Below, one piece after another: positions 35,021-43,863 of a stretch of DNA of 64,000 nt. The notes beneath the pieces were generated by a model. That model saw only the letters and a list, made by a program, of their open reading frames with translations. It searched no databases and was not told where the DNA came from. The stretch comes from Chitinophaga sp. Cy-1792 (GTDB taxonomy: Bacteria; Bacteroidota; Bacteroidia; Chitinophagales; Chitinophagaceae). Both the position numbers and the translations under genes were made by a program. Positions within the stretch are counted from its first letter, which is position 1. Each line of letters opens with the position of its first letter. The DNA is taken from contig NZ_VWWO01000001.1 of the NCBI RefSeq assembly GCF_011752935.1, positions 1,116,001 through 1,180,000 of the forward strand, read 5' to 3'.

Positions 35021-35138
35021 TATTAATTTTTATTATGGTTACTGTCCTATGAAAAACCAAATATTCCTACAGCGTGACTCTTCACGCACGTAAATGACTC
35101 TCGAAAGCAATGGTTCGCCCATTGCTTTTGTTTTTTCC
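35021..35138 (+). ncRNA. Candidate small RNA 2 or leader RNA (about 115 nt)
   Basis: Follows a -7-like element and ends at a strong terminator (arms 35104-35113 and 35119-35128, TTCGC loop, then T4-G-T6). An internal hairpin GCGTGA-CTCT-TCACGC occupies 35072-35087. Two tiny frames overlap by ATGA: a 5-codon frame at 35035 and a 14-codon frame at 35049-35093, so it might encode a leader peptide. No biosynthetic operon follows, so a stand-alone regulatory RNA is at least as likely. Confidence 0.45.
35104..35136 (+). terminator. Strong intrinsic terminator
   Basis: Ten-bp perfect stem AAAGCAATGG/CCATTGCTTT with a UUCG-like loop, then TTTTGTTTTTT. A second short hairpin, GCGCC-TTC-GGCGC with TTTTT, follows at 35146-35164 as back-up. 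Confidence 0.88.
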
Positions 35139-35174
35139 GGGAGTTGCGCCTTCGGCGCTTTTTCTTTCACGCAG

Positions 35175-35203
35175 AGCAGCATAAGGAGCAAAGCAGCATA
35201 AGG
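35175..35203. repeat. Direct repeat AGCAGCATAAGG
   Basis: Two exact 12-bp copies (35175-35186 and 35192-35203) separated by AGCAA. The remainder of the 34,793-35,436 interval is AT-rich and holds no supported gene; the only sizeable reading frame over the repeat is on the minus strand and looks spurious. Confidence 0.65.
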
Positions 35204-35436
35204 CTTATGTTTTGTTGGTAATGGCAAAGATTGAGTTTTCATTATCTTTTTTATTGATTTTTAGAGAGATAAAAAAGCTGATCAGATTGCTTTTTTAAGT
35301 CAAAAATGACTAAAACTTTGAGTTTTTGGTTGATTTTGGCAAAAAAAGAAGCGTTAATTTTCCAGCGCAAAATTTTGTGGCGAGGCAGGATTTCTGAAAA
35401 TAATTTGTATTTTTAGACTCGAAAAATTTACGCCTT

Positions 35437-35967
35437 ATGAAGAAGCTGTTGTTCTTGCTGTTGGTAGTACTGGCCGCAGCCGCATCAGCAAATGCCAACA
35501 CTGGGGTAATAAAGTACGGAGAAAAGATCTTCATCTATGGAGATAACAACGGGGATAAAAACGGAGGAGATAACAACGATAACCGTAAAGATTCCAAAAC
35601 CGTCACTACCAATAACAAGCCTGTTCGTTTAGAAGAGTTTTTGTTATTATTTCCCAAAGCTGAAACTACTGAAAAAGTAGATGAAGGTGAGTTGGAAAAA
35701 GCGATTGTGGACCTGTACAAATGGTACCTGCAGAACGAAAATAAGATCAATACCAACGACTTCCTGAAGACGACGGATGGTAGTTCTCCTTTGTTTCCAT
35801 TTAAAGTGGATCCTAAGGTGCTGCAACAGTATTTTCTCTTTGTAAAAAAGAATTTTCCAGGTTTCAGCGAAGATGACCTGAGTAATGTAAAACGTCCGCG
35901 TAAGAACGAACCCGTTACCAGACGCGACGATATGGATAATCCATTATCCATTTCTGTAAACAGATAG
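35437..35967 (+). CDS. Secreted protein of unknown function
   Basis: A 176-residue protein with a strong signal peptide (KKLLFLLLVVLAAAASANA, cut near residue 20). Next is a low-complexity Asp/Asn/Gly/Lys stretch (about 35-55) that could bind calcium or serve as a linker, then a charged helical region (about 65-150). A possible promoter is TTTG (35374) with TAatTTGt (35401) at 23-bp spacing. The family is not recognised. The next gene starts 27 bp later on the same strand. Confidence 0.8.
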   Translation: MKKLLFLLLVVLAAAASANANTGVIKYGEKIFIYGDNNGDKNGGDNNDNRKDSKTVTTNNKPVRLEEFLLLFPKAETTEKVDEGELEKAIVDLYKWYLQNENKINTNDFLKTTDGSSPLFPFKVDPKVLQQYFLFVKKNFPGFSEDDLSNVKRPRKNEPVTRRDDMDNPLSISVNR

Positions 35968-35994
35968 TAAATCATTGAAAGTCGGGATTGCCTA

Positions 35995-36474
35995 ATGCAT
36001 TTAGAGTTTAACTACGATAGAAATGAGGTGTTGAGTGCATTGCGGTATCATTTTCTGCATCGAGGCGAAATAAAAGTCTTTCGCAATACCATCATTATCT
36101 TCCTGCTAGCGACCTTTGCCGGGTATTTTTACCACCTGGTTACCATCAATGCCTTGACTGGTATTACCATCATGATCCTGGCATTAGTATGGATATTCTG
36201 GTATTTACTCCCGGTTTCTATCTACAATAAAGCAGCTACCTTTAAAGATGATATCCGCCTGAGATTCAATGACGACGGATTAGTGATTTCTACCGGAGCT
36301 ACCTATCATGAACGGGTAATCGGCTGGAATAAGTTTTCGAAGGTGGTAGAAACAAAAAAATTCATCTACCTATATAGAGATCAAAAAACATTTTTTCTTA
36401 TTCCCAGCAGTGCATTTGAGACGCCGGAGGCGTATAAAGAATGTTTGAGGTTATTGAAAGAGAAGATATCGTAA
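35995..36474 (+). CDS. YcxB-like membrane protein
   Basis: A 159-residue protein with two central hydrophobic helices (about 36-55 and 58-78) and a C-terminal beta-rich part with IGWNKFSKVVETKKFIYLYRDQKTFFLIPSSAF. This is the YcxB-like (PF14317) pattern: two helices followed by a PH-like domain. Function of the family is unknown. It probably forms a two-gene unit with the upstream secreted protein, and ends at a hairpin terminator at 36478. Confidence 0.8.
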   Translation: MHLEFNYDRNEVLSALRYHFLHRGEIKVFRNTIIIFLLATFAGYFYHLVTINALTGITIMILALVWIFWYLLPVSIYNKAATFKDDIRLRFNDDGLVISTGATYHERVIGWNKFSKVVETKKFIYLYRDQKTFFLIPSSAFETPEAYKECLRLLKEKIS

Positions 36475-36477
36475 GAA

Positions 36478-36500
36478 AGCGCCTGATGGCGCTTTTTTTA
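36478..36500 (+). terminator. Intrinsic terminator after ycxB-like gene
   Basis: Stem AGCGCC/GGCGCT (36478-36483 with 36488-36493), TGAT loop, followed by T6. It starts 4 bp after the stop codon. Confidence 0.85.
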
Positions 36501-36519
36501 TGTGCGTATGATTTATTTC

Positions 36520-36599
36520 GTCCAACAAAAAGCGATGCCTCCGGCATCGCTTTTTGTTGGACGGGGGGCTGGCCTCTACTTCGTAGAGGCCAGCCCCCC
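36520..36599. repeat. Two consecutive long perfect hairpins
   Basis: Hairpin A: 20-bp perfect arms (36520-36539 with 36543-36562), TCC loop, core AAAAAGCGATGCC/GGCATCGCTTTTT, usable as a bidirectional terminator. Hairpin B: 17-bp perfect arms (36563-36579 with 36583-36599), TTC loop, GC-rich (GGGGGGCTGG end). They abut directly and lie between two convergent genes. Confidence 0.85.
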
Positions 36600-36617
36600 G
36601 AACCCCGGAATAATGTA

Positions 36618-37337
36618 TTATAGCTCAAATGTGTGGAAAACGGAGAGGTGCAGAATATGATTCATGGTTTTAGCACCTGAAGTTACCTGGATGAGCTGGT
36701 TCATATAACCGATATCGGCTTTGAGATTGGCATTAAACTGATAACCGGCCGCTACCAGGAAGCGGTTCTGATCGAATAGCAGGTTGCTGATCTGGTTTCC
36801 CCAGAGATTTAGAAAGATTTCGTCCTGGAGGGCTACATAAAACGGCGTGGTCGTCTCTTTATGTTTGATTGCCAGCTGAGTACGATTGAAGTAGCGTGTA
36901 CGGTTACCATATTTCCAGTTGGTTACTGGCTTGTGCTCACCGGCAGGGTCCGGTTGTCCTACCCAGCGCTGCTCCAGTCTGAAGCGGTGCGTCATATCCA
37001 CTTTTTTGCTTTTGTGAATAAACTGCTCGAAAATACGGTGCTCCGGTAACCAGGAGTCGGCGGTATTATTGTAGGTAGGCACATAGGCGTATCCCAATAA
37101 TACGTGGTTCTGTTTGTTGAGAGAGTACTGTAAGCCTCCCCGCATCAGCAGCTGGCCTCTGTCGCTGATACCGTCACGGAGTCGTAACTGAACGTCGAAA
37201 GGAACCGCCCATTTGCTGTTGATTTTAGCGGTACCGAAATAAGTGTACCAGTTCTGGTAAAGATGAGTAATGTCCTGCGCGCCTGCCATCCGCACTGAAA
37301 ATACCAATAGCAGCAGGCATGAAAGTTTTTTGATCAT
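36618..37337 (-). CDS. DUF2490 family outer-membrane protein
   Basis: A 239-residue secreted protein: signal peptide (KKLSCLLLLVFSVRMAGA, cut near residue 20), then alternating hydrophobic strands such as WAVPFDVQLRLRDG, HVLLGYAYVP and KVDMTHRFRLEQRW. The pattern, including the LEQRW segment and a final strand HLSVFHTFEL, fits DUF2490, predicted outer-membrane beta-barrels. Function unknown. It is separated from the SusC/SusD operon by a terminator at 37435-37480. Confidence 0.83.
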   Translation of the reverse strand: MIKKLSCLLLLVFSVRMAGAQDITHLYQNWYTYFGTAKINSKWAVPFDVQLRLRDGISDRGQLLMRGGLQYSLNKQNHVLLGYAYVPTYNNTADSWLPEHRIFEQFIHKSKKVDMTHRFRLEQRWVGQPDPAGEHKPVTNWKYGNRTRYFNRTQLAIKHKETTTPFYVALQDEIFLNLWGNQISNLLFDQNRFLVAAGYQFNANLKADIGYMNQLIQVTSGAKTMNHILHLSVFHTFEL

Positions 37338-37434
37338 GTCTTCTTATGAATATAGGTTGGGCTAAAGATAAATATTTACAGAAGATAAGAAAAGCGATAA
37401 ACGGATGAAGGGTTAGGACCTGCAACTATTTGGG

Positions 37435-37480
37435 GCTAAAAAGGAAAACGCCCGAATCAGTATGAGAACCGATCCGGGCG
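37435..37480 (-). terminator. Terminator of the SusC/SusD operon
   Basis: Imperfect stem (37449-37458 with 37471-37480, one mismatch, core CGCCCG/CGGGCG). On the minus strand it is followed by TTTTCCTTTTT. Confidence 0.7.
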
Positions 37481-37534
37481 CGTGTTGATTGTAGTTGTGT
37501 TATAGTTTTAGTTTATATACATGTCTTTTCTTAC

Positions 37535-39025
37535 TTAAAATTTATTGTACCACAGCTTGGTTCCTTGCTTGTCCCCACCAATCGCCGTAGCGGCAGACTG
37601 GTAATTAGCGGCATTCTGGGTGGCTTCTGACTTAAGGTAAGTGAGTCGGTAAGGTACCATGGACACACTTGGATCAACGGAGCCGGACACAGGCGCAATG
37701 AAGAGCGGACTGCCACCAGGTTTTGCAAAATGAAGCCTTGTCCTTTCGAACCATGCCTGGAATCCCTGGAGGTACAGCGACAGCCATTTCTGGGTACCGA
37801 TTACATTTCTCCAGTCGGCGGCAGTGTATGGCACACGTTGCAGATAGGCAGCGATGTCGGACTCCGATACGGAAATGCCGGAGAGTTTCGCCCAGTAGTT
37901 GATGGAAGCTCTGACACCATTTGCATAGTGGGTAGCCGCATCACCTACATTGTAGCCTCTTGCAGCAGCTTCAGCGAGAATGAATTCCACCTCTGAATAA
38001 GTCATCAGAATACCCGGCATAGTGGCGCTATATGCTGCTGCGCCAGGGAAGGAGTAGTCGTTCGGAGAGAGGCGTTTTGCATCAGAAGCGGCGGTGCCGT
38101 AAGGCATGCCTTTGATGGTATCGGAATTTTTTGCAGGACGCGCATACATTGGCAGACGTGGATCGTTTATGCTTTTCATGTAATCGGTGAGCGTCGTTGT
38201 TACAAAAAATTCGCTTATTTCTCTCTCTGACTCATTATATGGGAATTTATTAGGCGCGGTATTGATATACTGGAATTGCGCGTTATCAGCGTTGCTGGTG
38301 AAAGCACCCAGATAATTTGCTTCGATGAGTTGCTGGGCCATTTGCGGGCTGGCATCTGCCATACGGATAGCCATACGGAGCACCAGCGAACGGGCCAGTT
38401 TTTTCCAGGCAGCAACATTACCATTATAAATTACATCCCCGGATGTGAAGCTGGCTTGTTTCTCATCCATTGCTGTAATCTGCTGTTGCAGTGTATCCAG
38501 CAGGGATTTGTAAACAGTTTGTGCATCATCATATTTAGGTGTGATGTTGGAGGTTACCTGGAATGCGTCGGTATATGGCACATTGCCGTAGGTGTCTGTC
38601 AGCATCTGATAGATCCAGCATTTCATGATCAGTGCAACACCATTCTGGTTGGTAATGGTGGGCACTACCGTTTTGGAATTATTTTCCTTAACCAGTTCAT
38701 CCAGGTTGTGTAATGCCGAGGTATACAGTGTATTCCAGAAAGCGGCGTTATTACCTTCATCGAGGTTGTATTGCGCATCGTTGGTGCGGGAGTTACCACT
38801 CCAGAACTGTGCGTATTCCATCCCGATATAACCATTCTGTAATCCGCTGTAGAGTATGTCCATGGCGGATTTCTGTGCACCTGTCAGCAGTATCTGTGGT
38901 TGTGTGGTAGTAGGTTTTGTAGGGTCACGATTCATGTTGTCCAGTTTGCTACAACCGGTGATGGCTATCGTTGCTGCTACCATTACTACGCTACTATATT
39001 TGAATATCTTACTAATCATCTTCAC
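37535..39025 (-). CDS. SusD/RagB-like nutrient-binding lipoprotein
   Basis: A 496-residue surface lipoprotein. The lipobox AITGCSKLDN puts the lipid on Cys25. The N-terminal DNMNRDPTKPT and GMEYAQFWSGN, and the C-terminal PYRLTYLKSEA and TKLWYNKF segments, fit the SusD-like_2 (PF12771) subgroup. It forms the lid over its SusC partner and binds the nutrient in the outer membrane. It starts 5 bp after the susC-like gene. No glycoside hydrolase or regulator is nearby, so the substrate (glycan, peptide or other) cannot be named. Confidence 0.93.
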   Translation of the reverse strand: MKMISKIFKYSSVVMVAATIAITGCSKLDNMNRDPTKPTTTQPQILLTGAQKSAMDILYSGLQNGYIGMEYAQFWSGNSRTNDAQYNLDEGNNAAFWNTLYTSALHNLDELVKENNSKTVVPTITNQNGVALIMKCWIYQMLTDTYGNVPYTDAFQVTSNITPKYDDAQTVYKSLLDTLQQQITAMDEKQASFTSGDVIYNGNVAAWKKLARSLVLRMAIRMADASPQMAQQLIEANYLGAFTSNADNAQFQYINTAPNKFPYNESEREISEFFVTTTLTDYMKSINDPRLPMYARPAKNSDTIKGMPYGTAASDAKRLSPNDYSFPGAAAYSATMPGILMTYSEVEFILAEAAARGYNVGDAATHYANGVRASINYWAKLSGISVSESDIAAYLQRVPYTAADWRNVIGTQKWLSLYLQGFQAWFERTRLHFAKPGGSPLFIAPVSGSVDPSVSMVPYRLTYLKSEATQNAANYQSAATAIGGDKQGTKLWYNKF

Positions 39026-39030
39026 AAATT

Positions 39031-42000
39031 TTAGAATGAAACATTCAGGTTAAGCCCCAGCGATCTGGTTGATGGTAATGCACCGCCTTCAATACCTTGT
39101 ACGTTTGAAGAAGAGTTCAGGATATTGGCAGGGTCCACATTTGGTGCATTGGATTTGATCAGCCAGAGGTTACGACCATATAATGAGATACGGGCGGACT
39201 GTGCTTTGATTTTGCTGTACCATGCCTGTGGAATATTGACACCTACTTTTACTTCTCTCAGGTAGATGTAGCTTGCATCGTAGAGGTTGGCTTTACTGAT
39301 GACGTTACCACCGTTGAAGTTGAAATGGTTTTGTGCTGTGATGACAGTCGTGTTAGGTTTGCCATCATCAGTAACACCAGGAACAACGATACCGTTTTCG
39401 CGGATATTGTTTTCCACGGTGCTTTGGAGCAGCCCGGATTTCTCACCGTACAGGTTTGTGTAGGAGAAGAAGTTACCGCCATGCTGGAAGTCTACCAGTG
39501 CAGTCAGGTATATTCCTTTATAGGTGAAGGTGTTGGTGATACCGCCTACATAATCAGGATATGCGTTACCGATAGCTTTGATATCGCTTACCTGATAGTA
39601 GCCATTTGCATCTACCAGTTTATTGCCTTTGTCGTCATATTTGTAATCGGTACCCATGATGGTTCCGAGGGCCTCTCCTACTTTGGCCACTACAGATACT
39701 TTCTGAGTGCGTCTGTCTGTACCGATGGTCAGCATTGGCAGCGAAGTATTGTACTGGTCGATGTTCATGTTGAGGAGTTTGTTTCTGTTGCGGGCAACGT
39801 TGGCGTTGATATCCCAACGAAAACCATTTTTGAGACGGATCGGGTTCAGGTTGATACCGAGTTCCACGCCCTGGTTCCGTACACTTCCTCCGTTTACATA
39901 TGTGCCGGTGAAACCTGTAGCAGCAGGGATCTGGAGGGTGATGATCTGATCTTTTGTAGTTCTGTTATAGTAGGTAACGTCGAAGCCTATACGGTTGTCC
40001 AGGAATTTCAGTTCGAGGCCTGTTTCAAATTCAGAAGTACGTTCAGGTTTCAGATCAACATTGTATTTGGTTGGAGAGAAGGTGTTAATCGGGTTGTTGC
40101 CGAAAGGTAACACGTACTGGTAGGTATCGTATAAGCGATATGGATCCGCATCGTTACCTACGGCGGCCATGCTACCTCTGAGTTTACCAAAGCTCAGCCA
40201 TTTCCAGTCTTTCAGCAGGTCGGAGAATACGAAAGACATAGACGCAGAAGGGTAGAAATACTGGTTATTACCTTTTGCGAGGGTAGAGCTCCAGTCGCTG
40301 CGGCCTGTCAGATCGAGGAACAGGAAGTTTCTGAATCCGAGGTTAGCGGTAGCGAATGCGGAGTTGATTTGTTTTTCGTAGTATTCGTCGATAGGTGTTG
40401 CCGGCGCAACGGAGTTGTTGAGGTTATAAACACCTGGTGTGATGAGTCCGCCGTTGGTAGAGCCACCGGTAACGGTCCATCTACGGTTCATGACGTTGCC
40501 ACCGACAGTAGCGTTGAGTTGTAAGTCTTTGCTAAGGTCTTTATGAGCATTTGCTGTCAGTTCGTAGTTGAGTTCACGTGAGGTACGGATGCGTTTAATG
40601 TATCCGCCTACTACGTAGTCTTTGGCCGTTCTTTCTTCTTCCAGGGTGTTATAGTCGTCCATGTATACGCGGCCGCGGATCTGGAGCCATTTGGTAGCAT
40701 CGAGATCGAGGCCTGCGTAGCCGAAGAGGCGGTTGCGGCTATCGGTTTCATAGTCCATGTAACGGTTCCAGTAAGGGCCGTTGCTGGATGACATGGTATC
40801 ATTATTCCAGGCGCGGCGGTTCCAGGTCATCTGGGAGCCGTCCGGGTATTTGTATATTTTTTCTTTGTCCAGTTCCAGCTGGCGTTGGCCGTACATGGTG
40901 AACTGGAGGGTTGGGTTAGGTCCGGTGAAGCCGGTACCCGGGCGTGCGGTGGCGCTAAGGGAGCTATAGTTCACTGCAGCGGTTGCTGTAAGGAATTTCG
41001 CTACTTTATAGTTACCGTTGAAGCTCAGGTTGTTACGTTTCAGGGAAGCGTTCGGGAGCACAAAAGTCTGGTCCATGTTGCCATAAGAGAGGCGGAAGGC
41101 GCCTTTGTCGTTGTTGCCGCTCATGGCGATAGTATTGCTCAGGGTGACGCCTGTTTTATAGAAATCGCGAACGTTATTGGGTTGTGCAACCCATTTAGTT
41201 GTTTGTCCGAAGTATGGGTTGTTTTTATCTTTTCCCCATGACCAGTAAGGGCGGATTACCTGGCCGTTGAGTTTAGGCCCCCATGATTGGTCTTCGTAGT
41301 ATTGCGGCATGAGGTCGTAGCGTCCTTTACCGTTGTTGTCATCATATGTAGCGGCGGATTCGCTGAGAAATCCTTCCGGGTGTTGATTATAGTAGAGTGT
41401 ATCGAAGCGTCCGTTAGCACCGCCGCCGTATTGGTTTTGGTATTTAGGAAGCACAGATACCTGATTCATTTCCGCATTGAGGTTGTAGGTAACACCGATG
41501 CCGCCTTCTGCGTCGGGGCGTTTTTTGGTAGTGATGAGGAGAACGCCGTTTGCACCACGACTGCCGTATAATGCAGTAGCGGCGGCACCTTTCAGCACGG
41601 AGATATTCTCGATATCATCCGGGTTGATATCCTGGAGCGGGCTACCATAGTCGTAGCCGCCACCACCGTTGAGCTGTCCGCCCTGGTTGGTGTTGTTATT
41701 CATCATAGGCACACCGTCTACAACGAAGAAGGCGTTGTTATCACCGAGAATGGATTTCACGCCACGGATGGTGATTTTAGAGGAGCCACCCATAGATCCG
41801 CTGTTGGTATTTACCTGGAGGCCAGGAACTTTACCGGAGAGTGCGTTTACGAAGTTTACCTCTTTAGCTTCCTGCACGGTATTTCCTGTTACTTCTGACA
41901 TGGCAAAACCGACGCTGCGAGGGTTTTTCTTGATACCGAGGGCAGTTACTACTACTTCGTTCAGTACCTTTTTAGAATCGCTCGCTGCGGAGAGTTTTAC

Positions 42001-42510
42001 TGTAGCTTCTTTTTTTGCTGCAGTGATTGTTTGTTCAGCATAGGTAGGAGCACTAATTGAAATCTGGTCATTAATAGCTGCCTTAATACTGAATTTTCCA
42101 GTAGGAGATGATTGCGCAACGAGATTAGAATTTTTATTTTTAATCATTGCACCTGGGATAGGTGTGCCGCTATCATCTTTTACTGTGCCTGAGAAAGTAA
42201 ATTTATTCAGATCATCTTTTTGTTTTTGAGGATCAGGAGGAAGGATTAATCCGGTATCTTTTTTAGCGTTTCCGGTATCGTTGCTTTTAGATGAATCCTG
42301 TTTCTGTGCAGGATTTGCCGGATTTGCCTTACTGGAATCTTTTGGGACTACCGTTGTGTCGGCAGCGGGTTTTATTACCACAGGCGTAGTGGTGTCAGCT
42401 TTGGGCTGTTGTAGTTTAAATTGCCCGTGTGGGATTGTGTATGCACTACTCGTGGTATAGCAGAAAAGGGCATAGCACAGCCCCAACCAGGCTTGTACTT
42501 GGCTTCTCAT
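39031..42510 (-). CDS. SusC/RagA-family TonB-dependent transporter
   Basis: A 1159-residue outer-membrane transporter. A signal-like hydrophobic N-terminus is followed by an unusual Pro/Thr/Lys/Asp-rich linker (about 35-100). Next come a CarboxypepD_reg-like domain (about 103-180), the plug domain with VNALSGKVPGLQV and VLKGAAATALYGSRGANGVLLITTK (the SusC signature), and a large beta-barrel ending in LGLNLNVSF. TonB energy drives uptake through it with the SusD-like lid. It is first gene in a two-gene minus-strand operon. I saw no anti-sigma/ECF pair next to it. Confidence 0.95.
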   Translation of the reverse strand: MRSQVQAWLGLCYALFCYTTSSAYTIPHGQFKLQQPKADTTTPVVIKPAADTTVVPKDSSKANPANPAQKQDSSKSNDTGNAKKDTGLILPPDPQKQKDDLNKFTFSGTVKDDSGTPIPGAMIKNKNSNLVAQSSPTGKFSIKAAINDQISISAPTYAEQTITAAKKEATVKLSAASDSKKVLNEVVVTALGIKKNPRSVGFAMSEVTGNTVQEAKEVNFVNALSGKVPGLQVNTNSGSMGGSSKITIRGVKSILGDNNAFFVVDGVPMMNNNTNQGGQLNGGGGYDYGSPLQDINPDDIENISVLKGAAATALYGSRGANGVLLITTKKRPDAEGGIGVTYNLNAEMNQVSVLPKYQNQYGGGANGRFDTLYYNQHPEGFLSESAATYDDNNGKGRYDLMPQYYEDQSWGPKLNGQVIRPYWSWGKDKNNPYFGQTTKWVAQPNNVRDFYKTGVTLSNTIAMSGNNDKGAFRLSYGNMDQTFVLPNASLKRNNLSFNGNYKVAKFLTATAAVNYSSLSATARPGTGFTGPNPTLQFTMYGQRQLELDKEKIYKYPDGSQMTWNRRAWNNDTMSSSNGPYWNRYMDYETDSRNRLFGYAGLDLDATKWLQIRGRVYMDDYNTLEEERTAKDYVVGGYIKRIRTSRELNYELTANAHKDLSKDLQLNATVGGNVMNRRWTVTGGSTNGGLITPGVYNLNNSVAPATPIDEYYEKQINSAFATANLGFRNFLFLDLTGRSDWSSTLAKGNNQYFYPSASMSFVFSDLLKDWKWLSFGKLRGSMAAVGNDADPYRLYDTYQYVLPFGNNPINTFSPTKYNVDLKPERTSEFETGLELKFLDNRIGFDVTYYNRTTKDQIITLQIPAATGFTGTYVNGGSVRNQGVELGINLNPIRLKNGFRWDINANVARNRNKLLNMNIDQYNTSLPMLTIGTDRRTQKVSVVAKVGEALGTIMGTDYKYDDKGNKLVDANGYYQVSDIKAIGNAYPDYVGGITNTFTYKGIYLTALVDFQHGGNFFSYTNLYGEKSGLLQSTVENNIRENGIVVPGVTDDGKPNTTVITAQNHFNFNGGNVISKANLYDASYIYLREVKVGVNIPQAWYSKIKAQSARISLYGRNLWLIKSNAPNVDPANILNSSSNVQGIEGGALPSTRSLGLNLNVSF

Positions 42511-42747
42511 TGTATAATGCGCGATTTGGTTACAAATTTTTTTAAAGGTGGATGAGCACGAACTAAGTGGCTTACAGTTACATTGCTATGATCTATCCAT
42601 ATAACTATACAATCGAATGAAGCCTTACAATGTGTTGGGGCACAAAAAAAATCAATTTATATTTTTTCTCACTACAAAATGAGGTATGCCAACATCTGTG
42701 AAGTTGTTGACAGTGAAGGACTATTTGCCGATATTTATCTTGATCTG

Positions 42748-43683
42748 TTACAGGGTGTGGTTGCTTTCGAAGAAGTTGAGGATCATGTGGTCTACGGAGC
42801 GTACTTCGAGCATGGGGTCCTGGATAGAGAGTGCGTTAGGATGAGTATCTGTGCAGATAATTTTTTTGATGATGCCGGTGTTTTTGATGCGTTGGAATCC
42901 GTTGCCTGCGAATATGCCGTGTGTGGTGATGACATAGATATCGTTTGCTCCTGCTTGTTTATAGGCTTCGGCGGCGTGGATGAGAGAGCCACCGGTACGG
43001 ATCATGTCGTCGTAGATGATAACAGTTTTATCCTGTACATCGGCGCTGATGGCGGTGATGGCGGTTTCTTCACCGGAGAGGCGGCGTTTGAATACGAATG
43101 CTGCTGGTACGTGGAGGTCGTTTGCGAGGGATTCTACCCATTTTGCGCGTCCGGCATCGGTGCTGGCGAGCACGAATGGGGAGCCATCTACGAGCTCCAT
43201 AGCGGCCTCTTTTACGATTTCCTTGCCGTAGAGATGTGTAGGGCGTACACCGCTCTCAAAATAGTGTGTAATGCCGTCTACGTGGAGATCGATCAGGACG
43301 ATCTGTGTGCCCTGGGCGGTGGTAGGCAGACTGGAGAACAGTACGGCGCGGGTTTTGGCTTTCACGATTTCGCCGTATTTAACGGAGCGTTCCATGGTGG
43401 AATAGCCAAAATACGGGATTACAATGGTGATGGCGCTGGCGCCGAGCTGTATGCAGCCGCTGGCGAGGTCGTAGAGTTCGAGTGTTTCTTTGTCATCGAT
43501 GGTGCCACCGAGGAGGACCACTTCGCGGTTTCTGACATTGGAGAGGATACGGTGGTAGTGTTCTCCATCCGGAAAATCGCGGATATCGAGCTCTCCGTTT
43601 TCCCATTGGGGTACGGAAATGGCCAGTAGTCTCTCTTTCAGGTACTGATAATGTTGAGTTGCGAAGATGATTTTCTGTGGCAT
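42748..43683 (-). CDS. Ribose-phosphate pyrophosphokinase (divergent type)
   Basis: A 311-residue PRPP-synthase-family protein. It retains the two-domain phosphoribosyltransferase layout with DFPDGEHYHRI near the N-terminus, IPYFGYSTMER, IDLHVDGITHYFE and the PRPP-binding loop VIIYDDMIRTGGSL. Several positions differ from canonical Prs (for example DLHV-D-G for DLHA-x-Q and GRAKWVESLA), so it may be a second, specialised copy; catalysis of ribose-5-phosphate plus ATP to PRPP and AMP is the expected reaction. The palindrome CGGGATATTTATCCCG lies 44 bp upstream. Confidence 0.85.
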   Translation of the reverse strand: MPQKIIFATQHYQYLKERLLAISVPQWENGELDIRDFPDGEHYHRILSNVRNREVVLLGGTIDDKETLELYDLASGCIQLGASAITIVIPYFGYSTMERSVKYGEIVKAKTRAVLFSSLPTTAQGTQIVLIDLHVDGITHYFESGVRPTHLYGKEIVKEAAMELVDGSPFVLASTDAGRAKWVESLANDLHVPAAFVFKRRLSGEETAITAISADVQDKTVIIYDDMIRTGGSLIHAAEAYKQAGANDIYVITTHGIFAGNGFQRIKNTGIIKKIICTDTHPNALSIQDPMLEVRSVDHMILNFFESNHTL

Positions 43684-43726
43684 GTGTTAAATGTCTATGG
43701 TAAAAATAGATAATAATATGGATAGA

Positions 43727-43742
43727 CGGGATATTTATCCCG
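43727..43742. promoter_or_regulatory. Palindrome CGGGATATTTATCCCG
   Basis: Perfect 7-bp arms around TT in the intergenic region between the divergent PRPP synthase and 43,864 genes. Possible operator; no known factor matched. Confidence 0.4.
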
Positions 43743-43863
43743 CTGAGAATTAATATTTTTGTCGCTGAGCGCTGTCAATTGCTGGCAAAATAAGATGTTA
43801 AAGGTTTCTATTTTAACGTTTCATTTGCTAGTGGAAAGTTAATTTTGAGAGATTACTATATTC

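Noticed and set aside
35039..35242. A 67-codon minus-strand frame
   Set aside because: It lies over the terminators and the AGCAGCATAAGG repeats; its sequence is explained by these non-coding elements.
36441..36623. A 60-codon plus-strand frame after the ycxB-like gene
   Set aside because: It is made mostly of the terminator and the two perfect hairpins, so it is a by-product of inverted repeats.
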